In this document: positions 39,139-46,764 of the stretch, in pieces
How the letters are laid out: each line of letters opens with the position of its first letter
Numbering within the stretch: the first letter of the stretch is position 1
Source of the DNA: Bacteroidales bacterium
Lineage (GTDB): Bacteria > Bacteroidota > Bacteroidia > Bacteroidales > UBA932
Length of the DNA stretch: 64,000 bases
Direction of reading: 5' to 3'
Assembly (NCBI GenBank): GCA_016288775.1
Contig: JAEELG010000120.1
Coordinates: 1-64,000, forward strand
The notes under the pieces: model-generated
Databases searched by the model: none
What the model was told of the DNA's origin: nothing
The model's input: the letters and a program-made list of their open reading frames with translations, nothing else
Position numbers and translations under genes: made by a program

Positions 39139-40560
39139 ATGCTCATAGGGAGAAAAGAAGAACTCACAGAGTTGAAGGATGCTTTCAAGTCCGAGTATTC
39201 CGAGTTCGTGGCGGTATATGGCCGTCGGCGTGTCGGCAAGACCTTCCTGGTCAGGGAAGCCTTCAACTATGAATTCACCTTTCAGCATACTGGCGTGGCA
39301 AAGGCGAAGATTGCCGGGCAGCTGGCCGCCTTCCGCACATCGCTTATCGACTGCGGGTATGTGGACTGTCCGAAACTCTCCAGCTGGTCTGATGCCTTCA
39401 ATGCCCTAAAGGTTGTCATCAAGTCCAGCCGGAAGAAAAAGAAGGTGGTTTTCATCGATGAGATTTCATGGATGGACACGCCCAAGTCGCAGTTCGTTTC
39501 TGCGCTGGAGCATTTCTGGAACGGATGGTGCAGTGCCAGGAAGGATGTGCTTCTGATTATCTGCGCATCGGCCACTTCGTGGATTATCAACAAGGTCATA
39601 AAGGACCGTGGCGGTCTTCATAATCGCGTGAGTGTGCAGATTTATCTGATGCCTTTCACCTTGAAGGAATGCGAAGAGTACCTGCTGAGCCGTGGCATCC
39701 GGATCAGCCGGTATCAGATTCTTACGCTCTATATGGTGATGGGTGGCCCTGCCTATTATTGGAGCCTGCTGCAGAAGGGAAAGTCCGCAGCGCAGAATAT
39801 CGACAACCTTTTCTTTGCCGAGAATGGCAAACTGCGCGGCGAATACAATGCGCTCTATGAGTCGTTGTTCAAAAATCCCGATCGTTACATCAAGATCGTG
39901 GAAGCCCTGGGTGGCAAAGGCATAGGCCTTAGCCGGCAAGAGTTGGTGGATGACTATGGACTGGAGAACAACGGTGTGCTGACCACCTGCCTTGAGGAAT
40001 TGGAGCAGTGTGGGTTCATCCGCAAGTACAATGCTTTCGACAAGGAAAAGAAAGAGGCCCTGTTCCAGCTCATTGACAACTATACGTTGTTCTATTACAA
40101 GTTTATCCGTGAGGCAGGTGGCGACACGGCCTTCTGGATGCATTCATTGAATTCGGGCCTTTACCGCGCCTGGTCCGGGCTGGCCTTCGAGCGGGTTTGC
40201 CTGCAGCATGTGGGGCCCATCAAGGCCGCGCTTGGCATTGCCGGAGTGATGACACGCCAGTGTGCCTGGCGGGCAGACCGGAAGAAACTCAGTCCGGGAG
40301 AGAGGGGTGCCCAGATTGACCTCCTCATTGACCGCAAGGACGACATTGTCAGCATTTGCGAGATGAAGTGGGCGTCCGAACCCTATGTCATCGACAAGGA
40401 TTATGACGAGAAACTCCGGAACAAGGTGGCCGCCTTCATCCGTGAAACAGGAACAAACAAGTCTGTACTTGTCTCAATGGTCACCACTTACGGTGTGAAA
40501 GAGAATACGTACTCTGATGCAGTCCAGTCCCAGGTGGTCCTGGAAGACCTATTTGTTTAG
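39139..40560 (+). CDS. AAA/archaeal-type ATPase with C-terminal DUF234-like domain
   Basis: LIGRKEELTELKDAF, VYGRRRVGKTFLVREAF (Walker A), VVFIDEISWMD (Walker B), C-term RKKLSPGERGAQIDLLIDRKDDIVSICEMKWA. Confidence 0.92.
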   Translation: MLIGRKEELTELKDAFKSEYSEFVAVYGRRRVGKTFLVREAFNYEFTFQHTGVAKAKIAGQLAAFRTSLIDCGYVDCPKLSSWSDAFNALKVVIKSSRKKKKVVFIDEISWMDTPKSQFVSALEHFWNGWCSARKDVLLIICASATSWIINKVIKDRGGLHNRVSVQIYLMPFTLKECEEYLLSRGIRISRYQILTLYMVMGGPAYYWSLLQKGKSAAQNIDNLFFAENGKLRGEYNALYESLFKNPDRYIKIVEALGGKGIGLSRQELVDDYGLENNGVLTTCLEELEQCGFIRKYNAFDKEKKEALFQLIDNYTLFYYKFIREAGGDTAFWMHSLNSGLYRAWSGLAFERVCLQHVGPIKAALGIAGVMTRQCAWRADRKKLSPGERGAQIDLLIDRKDDIVSICEMKWASEPYVIDKDYDEKLRNKVAAFIRETGTNKSVLVSMVTTYGVKENTYSDAVQSQVVLEDLFV

Positions 40561-40566
40561 ACACTA

Positions 40567-40604
40567 TTTTCTGCTAAAAGTCTCTTAGGAGACGGGATTT
40601 AGCA
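40567..40604. terminator. palindrome/putative terminator after ATPase gene, containing the same TTTTCTGCTAAA motif
   Basis: TTTTCTGCTAAA-A-GTCTC-TTAG-GAGAC-GGGA-TTTAGCA. Confidence 0.6.
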
Positions 40605-40679
40605 AATTATCATCGGCAAGTTCCGGAATGCGCTGAGAGCAATCAGCACTGCAAATAAGGATAATACGAGCTTTTTCAT
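40599..40679 (-). pseudogene. vestigial signal-peptide fragment of an EEP paralogue (MKKLVLSLFAVLIALSAFRNLPMIIC*)
   Basis: First 17 residues identical to the 38049-38909 EEP signal peptide, then frame ends inside the palindrome. Confidence 0.75.
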
Positions 40680-40705
40680 AACAGTCGTAAAGATAGGGAA
40701 AATCC
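40631..40705. repeat. direct repeat copy 2 (EEP 5' end remnant)
   Basis: About 67/75 identical to 38861-38935. Confidence 0.9.
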
Positions 40706-40786
40706 CAGCGAGTTTTGCAATATATTAGTTGGTTTTACACCATTAATGTCAAAGATAGTAATAATTCCATAATCGGTCCATCTGCA

Positions 40787-42394
40787 CTATGACTTGCTTT
40801 CTTTGAACAAGTCCCGGAGCCAGGCCGGGAGCGTTCGGCCGTCGATGGTATCGCCAAGCTTTGTTCTGATGTTGCCGTTGATAAGATACACGCTTCCGCT
40901 GTCAATTATGTCGGTCAGTTCTTTTGAGACGAATCCGGACGCATAAAGAGAACACAAACCGACCTCTTCTGAGTTCAGGCCACGCTCAACAAGCTTTGCA
41001 ACGAAATCAGGGAAAGACAGAGAATACAGTAGTCCAATATTCCTTAACATCTCTTGATTGTCGCGTTTGAGATTATGAAGGACACTTCTTTGAAGTGGCT
41101 TAGTCGGAACGTTTTGGAAATAAGGAGCGAGGGCTTGAAGGCGAATACTCAGTTGATCTTTTACATCAGAAAAGTCTTCTTCGCAATTATTGAAAGATTC
41201 TCGTATAAAGGCATATTCTCCTTTTATTTCATCGTACGCACGTTGTAGCTGCCGTTGTTTGCGGCGGTTATACACTATTGACGTGGCAAGGGCCGCCAGC
41301 ATGAAACCGACCAGAATCGACAAGAGGACAATCTTGTTCTTTCTCTGCTCTCTTTCTATTCCATTGTTATATCGTTCTTCCAGAAAGCGTACATCATTAT
41401 TGAAGATTCTCATGTTCATGGTCTCAATCAGCCTCCGGCTTTCCTGAACGGATGCGACATAATTATCGAAGTCCCTCAAACCCTGATATAACCTTGTAGC
41501 TGCCGAATAGTATTTGATCGAATCCTGAATACTGGAAGAAGGGGCTAGATGAACGCAGGCTAAAGATTCCTTGGCTTTATCATAATCCTTACAGCGTAGC
41601 ATAATTTCCGTAAACAGTATTGGATTCGGTCGGCGATGTTCTTTTTGGCATGCCTCTGCATACAAAGAGTAATACCGGGATAAAGAATCAGTGTCTTCTT
41701 TCGTATGAAAAAGCATTCGATACAGTAATTGCGAATAATAATCGGAAGGATAAGACTCGCCACGATTTCTTATCCAGTTTGTCAAGGAATCCAACTCCAT
41801 GGACGCTCTTTCATAATGGTTTTGGTTATATAGCAATACGATAACGTCAAGACAACTTCTGACGTAGAAAAAAGAGTTGTTGAGTAGAGGAGACGCGGCT
41901 TTTGCTTTATAAGCTTCATTCAACGCTCTATCAAGGGCAAGTTGTTTAAAATAAACCCTGGTCTTTGCGGAATAGAGACGTGTAACATATTCCCCTGTGA
42001 TGCCAGGATCAATAAAAGACTCTGCTTTTATATAGTCAAGAAGAGCTTGGTCATACTTCTCTGCATTTTCAAAAACACGACCCAAATAATAGTATGACAA
42101 AAAAGAACGGGACGGATCTTTGTGTTTACTGAAATAATCAATCGCAGGACGAATAATTGAGTCATTCTTGAGGTCTATGTAATTCTTGTCCAAAGCCATG
42201 GAATACAATAGTGAATACAACCCTTTGTCAGCAGTCGAATAAAGACTGTCGGACATGAGTCGGAGCTCTTTCAATGCACATGCTGGATCTGATTGAATAT
42301 AACTCTCGATACATAACAGCTCATCATTGAAACGAGGAGGATGGCAAGAAATACATGTAAGAACGATAGTAACGAGGAAACACAAACGCCGCAT
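40787..42394 (-). CDS. membrane-anchored TPR protein with C-terminal LuxR-like helix-turn-helix
   Basis: Lipobox-like TCISC; TPR-like helical repeats; TM ILVGFMLAALATSIVY; LNSEEVGLCSLYASGFVSKELTDIIDSGSVYLINGNIRTKLG resembles LuxR HTH. Confidence 0.7.
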   Translation of the reverse strand: MRRLCFLVTIVLTCISCHPPRFNDELLCIESYIQSDPACALKELRLMSDSLYSTADKGLYSLLYSMALDKNYIDLKNDSIIRPAIDYFSKHKDPSRSFLSYYYLGRVFENAEKYDQALLDYIKAESFIDPGITGEYVTRLYSAKTRVYFKQLALDRALNEAYKAKAASPLLNNSFFYVRSCLDVIVLLYNQNHYERASMELDSLTNWIRNRGESYPSDYYSQLLYRMLFHTKEDTDSLSRYYSLYAEACQKEHRRPNPILFTEIMLRCKDYDKAKESLACVHLAPSSSIQDSIKYYSAATRLYQGLRDFDNYVASVQESRRLIETMNMRIFNNDVRFLEERYNNGIEREQRKNKIVLLSILVGFMLAALATSIVYNRRKQRQLQRAYDEIKGEYAFIRESFNNCEEDFSDVKDQLSIRLQALAPYFQNVPTKPLQRSVLHNLKRDNQEMLRNIGLLYSLSFPDFVAKLVERGLNSEEVGLCSLYASGFVSKELTDIIDSGSVYLINGNIRTKLGDTIDGRTLPAWLRDLFKESKS

Positions 42395-42543
42395 ATTGAC
42401 TCTGTTTATTCAATAGCAAATATAGCCTAATATTCGACCACTTTCAACCACCCCTAAACTTTAATTTTTCAACACGTTGTAATTCAGCAAATTACCCACC
42501 GCTAGTTTAAACTTTTCATTGCTGTTAATAGGAAAAGAAGCGT

Positions 42544-42551
42544 TAACTTTG
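42544..42551 (+). promoter_or_regulatory. -7 element (TAACTTTG)
   Basis: TAnnTTTG match upstream of 42596 start. Confidence 0.5.
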
Positions 42552-42595
42552 CAGAAAACCATAACCATATCTATTCTATTAAAAAATTGCTGTAC

Positions 42596-43120
42596 ATGAA
42601 ACAGTTACTATTATCTATTGTTTGTTTTGCGCTTCTTTCTTCATGCACTCATAATGTGGATAATCGCGAAGACCGGTATTTGGCGAGTTATAGAGGAAAG
42701 TATCTAGTCAATGAAGACTCTCATGTCTCACAATTGGGGTTTACGCCCAACTTAACCATCCTGCTCACTTTGATGTCGAACAATAAGTGTGAAGTCAATG
42801 CGGGGATTAATGAGTGGCCAATCAAAACGGAAGTTGACATCTTAAAGCTCAATTATCAAAGAACGGATTCCGGCCTTGTTCTTTATGATTCTGACCCTTC
42901 TATACCAAGAATTACGGTTAAGGCGAAAGACATTCACCCTGAATGTAATGATGAGCAAGATATAGTAAATTATCTTGGAGCGCAGATAGAACTGCAATGG
43001 CATGAATCTTTGGGCGCGACTTGGGATAAATACGCTACAGCAGCGCATTGGCCAATGGAGTTAACCATATCTTGGGTGGATTCTGGTATGGATGATATTA
43101 CTCTATCCGGCGCTGAATAA
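42596..43120 (+). CDS. hypothetical lipoprotein
   Basis: MKQLLLSIVCFALLSSCTHN lipoprotein signal; divergent from the TPR-HTH regulator. Confidence 0.65.
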   Translation: MKQLLLSIVCFALLSSCTHNVDNREDRYLASYRGKYLVNEDSHVSQLGFTPNLTILLTLMSNNKCEVNAGINEWPIKTEVDILKLNYQRTDSGLVLYDSDPSIPRITVKAKDIHPECNDEQDIVNYLGAQIELQWHESLGATWDKYATAAHWPMELTISWVDSGMDDITLSGAE

Positions 43121-43251
43121 TAGTCCTCAGCAAAAAATCGAACAACCTTTTGTTTTTTCTTTTTTTTACTTTGCAAGCAAGTAGCTTCTTACAACATAGA
43201 TAAGAGCCGGAATAACACTTTGCAGATTACGGCAGCCATCTGCTTTCTCTC

Positions 43252-43450
43252 GCCGGCAGGCAAGCGTCAGGCGGGGCGGAGGTTTTGCTTTGAGCGGCCC
43301 TAGCCATCCGCGGCTGGTAGCGGAAGGGGCCCGCAGGATGCGACTGGCCGCGTGGAGCTTGCTCCAAAGCAGCCAGAAGTATTCTGTGGGAGGGATGAGC
43401 GAAGCGAAGGCCCGAAAAGCAATTCTTCGCCCGCCAGCTTGCCCGCCGGC
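43252..43450. repeat. intergenic element with near-perfect terminal inverted repeats and internal hairpins
   Basis: GCCGGCAGGCAAGC (43252-43265) vs GCTTGCCCGCCGGC (43437-43450), 13/14 complementary; internal GGAGC-TT-GCTCC. Confidence 0.7.
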
Positions 43451-43463
43451 GGGCGCAGTAATG

Positions 43464-45458
43464 CTATTTCAGTCCTCTGGCCCTCAGCAGGGCGGCGGGA
43501 TCGGGATCCTGGCCGCGGAAGGCGCGGTAGAGGGTCATGGGCTCCTCGCTGCCGCCCTTCTCGAGCACATTGTGGCGCAGGCTCATGGATGTCTCCTGGT
43601 CGAAGATGCCCTTCTGCTTGAACAGCTCGAAGGCATCTTTGTCCAGCACCTCGGCCCACAGATAGCTGTAGTAGCCAGCGCTGTAGCCGCTGGAACCGAA
43701 GATATGGTTGAAGTAGGTGCTGCGGTAGCGCGGGATGATCTCCCCGATCAGGCCCATTTCCTTACAGACCTTTGCCTCGAACTCCTCGACATCGATGCCC
43801 TCGACGGAGGACAGCTCATGCCACTTCATGTCCAGGATGCTGGCGGCGCAGAGCTCGCCGGTGGTGAATCCCTGGTTGAAGTTGGATGCCGCCTGCACCT
43901 TGGCCACAAGCTCGGCGGGGATGACCTCACCCGTCTTGTAATGGAAGGCGTAGGTGGCCAGCACCTCGGGCTCGAAGGCCCAGTTCTCGTTCACCTGCGA
44001 AGGGAACTCCACGAAGTCGCGCTTGACGGAGGTGCCGCTGGTGCCCCTGTAAACGCACTGGCTCAGCAGCCCGTGCAGGGCGTGGCCGAACTCGTGGAAC
44101 ATGGTCTCCACCTGGTCGATGGTGAGGAGAGAAGGATTGTCGGCGGTAGGCTTGTTGAAGTTGCCCACGTTCACGATAACCGGGCGCACGCCCTCTTCCT
44201 GCTCCACGAAATTGGTCATCCATGCGCCTCCCCTCTTGCTGTCGCGGGGGAAGTAGTCGGTGATGATGATACCGATGAGGGAGCCGTCGGAATCGCTCAC
44301 CTTGAACGCCTCGCACTCGGGGTTGTAGAGCTTAACGTCCTTGACAGGCTCGAAGCTGATGCCGTAGAGTTTGGATGCGGTGGCGAATACGCCCGCGCGC
44401 ACGTTTTCCATCTTGAAGTACTGCGACACCTCGGACTCGTCGAGGTCGTAACGGGCCTTGCGGACGCGCTCGGCGTAGTACATGTAGTCCCAGGGCTCGA
44501 TCTTGGAGCCGGCGGGCAGAAGGCCGGCGGCCACGTCCTCGTCCATGAGCTTCTGCATGTCGTATACTTCTTCGCGTGCGCGGAGCATGGCTGCATCCAT
44601 GATTTCCTTGAGGAAGGCGTCAACGGTAGGGGCGTCGTGTGCCATCTTGTTCTCGAGGATGAAGTCGGCCGGGCTGTTGTATCCGAGGAGTTTTGCCTTT
44701 TCGATGCGGAGCTCCATCTCGCGGAGCACCACGGCCTTGTTGTCAAATTCGTCTCCATGGTTGCCGCGCTCGGAATAAAGGCGGAAGATCTTCTCGCGAA
44801 GCGCCCTGTCGGACTCGGAAGCCATTTTGTCGTAGTACTGCGACACGGGGAAGCCGAGTTCCTCCTTGAAGGCATTGGACTGTGCCAGGAGGTTGTTGGC
44901 GAAGTTCAGCGTAAGCGTGGAGAGCTCGCTGTTGATCTCGCGCATGCGGGCCTGGGAAGCTTCGTCAAGGCCCACTCCGTTGCGGACAAAGGACTCATAG
45001 AGGTCCTTCAGCAACATCTGCTGCTCACGGGTAAGACCGCTCTGGTCGGCCTCGTAGACCGCCTTAACGCGGGCAAAGAGATCCGGGTTCATCAGGATGT
45101 CGTCGCTGTGGGCGGAAATCATGGGGGTGGCCTCCTCGACCACGGCGTTGAGCTCGGGGCTGTAGTCGGATTCGATGAGGTTGAAGAGCACGGCTCCCAC
45201 CTTGCTCAGCAATTTGCCGCTGGCATCGTAGGCCGCCACGGTGTTCTCGAAGGTCGGGGCGTCGGGGTTGTCGATGATGGCCTGTATCTCCGCCTTCTGC
45301 TCCTCCATACCGGCATTGACCGCCGGCATATAGTCAGCCACCTTTATCTTGTCGAACGGCGGAATTCCGTACGGAGTGTCCCACTCCTGGAAAAATACAT
45401 TCTTCTGACAACCCGTCATGGCCACCATAAACGCTAACGCAAATAATACTTTCTTCAT
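43464..45458 (-). CDS. M3 family metallopeptidase (peptidyl-dipeptidase Dcp-like), lipoprotein
   Basis: Lipobox VAMTGC; MFHEFGHALHGLLSQCVYRGTSGTSVKRDFVEFPSQVNENW. Confidence 0.95.
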   Translation of the reverse strand: MKKVLFALAFMVAMTGCQKNVFFQEWDTPYGIPPFDKIKVADYMPAVNAGMEEQKAEIQAIIDNPDAPTFENTVAAYDASGKLLSKVGAVLFNLIESDYSPELNAVVEEATPMISAHSDDILMNPDLFARVKAVYEADQSGLTREQQMLLKDLYESFVRNGVGLDEASQARMREINSELSTLTLNFANNLLAQSNAFKEELGFPVSQYYDKMASESDRALREKIFRLYSERGNHGDEFDNKAVVLREMELRIEKAKLLGYNSPADFILENKMAHDAPTVDAFLKEIMDAAMLRAREEVYDMQKLMDEDVAAGLLPAGSKIEPWDYMYYAERVRKARYDLDESEVSQYFKMENVRAGVFATASKLYGISFEPVKDVKLYNPECEAFKVSDSDGSLIGIIITDYFPRDSKRGGAWMTNFVEQEEGVRPVIVNVGNFNKPTADNPSLLTIDQVETMFHEFGHALHGLLSQCVYRGTSGTSVKRDFVEFPSQVNENWAFEPEVLATYAFHYKTGEVIPAELVAKVQAASNFNQGFTTGELCAASILDMKWHELSSVEGIDVEEFEAKVCKEMGLIGEIIPRYRSTYFNHIFGSSGYSAGYYSYLWAEVLDKDAFELFKQKGIFDQETSMSLRHNVLEKGGSEEPMTLYRAFRGQDPDPAALLRARGLK

Positions 45459-45470
45459 ATTGATGCTTCT

Positions 45471-45600
45471 GACGGAAAAAAGCTATAGGGGTCTGCAGAC
45501 TACGGACCTACGGTCCTATCCCTCCCATCTTCGATGGGCCCCTCCCACTCACGCTGCGTGGGCGCAGACGGTCTGCAGACCCCTATAGCTTTTTTCCGTC
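45471..45600. repeat. 130-bp cloverleaf-like palindrome with perfect 30-bp inverted repeats
   Basis: GACGGAAAAAAGCTATAGGGGTCTGCAGAC (45471-45500) and its exact reverse complement (45571-45600); internal GGACC-TAC-GGTCC, CCCATC-TTC-GATGGG and CCCAC/GTGGG hairpins. Confidence 0.97.
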
Positions 45601-45608
45601 AATAATAA

Positions 45609-46760
45609 TTAATTGATCTTAACTGAAACCGAAGGTTCATCAACGAGGGTGAACTGGGCGGCACCGCTGTATATCGAAAGGATACCGGTGATGCTGCAGG
45701 TGGCTCCGCCGGTAAGGAGGCGGGAGTCGAGCACCTCGTCGGAGAACTTGGCATATCCGCTGGTACGCACCTGGACGTCAACACTGCCCACCTTGAAATA
45801 ATGCGACACGTAGTTGGCGGTTGCGTACTTGATCATGATTTCCTTGTAGGTGAGCTCGGCGTCGGTGCCGAAGCTGTCGAGCACCTTGCCGGGCTGCAGA
45901 TAATCGGAAGGCTTGCCGGTGATGGGGCCGTAGCGGGTCGAACCGCTGCCCACCTGGGCAGCATCCCATGCACCGCTGCTCACATACTCGATGAACTTGG
46001 CCTTGGACATCGACCAGGTGTCGATACCCCAGACGCCGCCGTCGGACAAGAAGATACGGTTCTCGGGATTGCCGCTCTTGTGAGGCAGGTTGGGATTAGG
46101 ATACAGCAGGGCGAAAATCTCGTTGCCGTACTTGAGGCCGTTGATGGTGACCAGCTTGCCCCAGAGCTCTCCGGTATAGCCGGCGGAAAGGGCTGCCTTC
46201 AGCTCAGTCTCGCCTACCACGGCGGGAGTGAGAGGGTCGGCGAACGCTCCGCGGAATACGTGAGAGTCGATGATAGCCTGGGAATCGATATACGAAGTCT
46301 CATACTCGTTGGTGGTGGTGCTGTCGGGCTCGAGACCAAGCTGCGGCATGCCGTTGTAGGCGCCCAGCGTGAGGTTGTCGCACTTCACATATATCCACTG
46401 CCCGAGCTTGTAGTCGCTGTAGAGCGAAGACTTTCCGAGCTTGAGGTCGATGCCGCCGGTCTCGTCCTGGATATAGATCTCGCGGTAGACGTTGCCGGTG
46501 CGGTCGCTGGAAATGACCTGGCCCTTGATCCAGATGTTGCCGAAGAGTTCGACTCCCCCGCTCTTGTACATGGCCTTGAGGTCGCGTATGGAGGTGAAAC
46601 CGTTGCATCCCAGGGAGCTGAGGTCCTGCTCGGTGTAGAGCTTCATTGCCGCGGGCTTGTTCTCCCCGAAGGTGAACACGGGATCCCATTCCTCCTTCAG
46701 GCTCTTGCAGGAAGAAAACGCCACGAGGGCCACTGATAAAACGATGAATATCTTTTTCAT
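45609..46760 (-). CDS. DUF5689-like OB-fold lipoprotein
   Basis: Lipobox LVAFSSC; IWIKGQVISSDRTGNVYREIYIQDETGGIDLKLG OB-fold-like; start chosen at MKKIFIVLS. Confidence 0.75.
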   Translation of the reverse strand: MKKIFIVLSVALVAFSSCKSLKEEWDPVFTFGENKPAAMKLYTEQDLSSLGCNGFTSIRDLKAMYKSGGVELFGNIWIKGQVISSDRTGNVYREIYIQDETGGIDLKLGKSSLYSDYKLGQWIYVKCDNLTLGAYNGMPQLGLEPDSTTTNEYETSYIDSQAIIDSHVFRGAFADPLTPAVVGETELKAALSAGYTGELWGKLVTINGLKYGNEIFALLYPNPNLPHKSGNPENRIFLSDGGVWGIDTWSMSKAKFIEYVSSGAWDAAQVGSGSTRYGPITGKPSDYLQPGKVLDSFGTDAELTYKEIMIKYATANYVSHYFKVGSVDVQVRTSGYAKFSDEVLDSRLLTGGATCSITGILSIYSGAAQFTLVDEPSVSVKIN

Positions 46761-46764
46761 AAGC

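Noticed and set aside
39139-40560. Anti-phage defence system
   Set aside because: Single archaeal-type AAA/DUF234 ATPase with no partner nuclease or toxin next to it; defence role not supportable from sequence alone
43290-45437. 715-aa plus-strand ORF
   Set aside because: Antisense to the M3 peptidase, which has a full HEFGH active site
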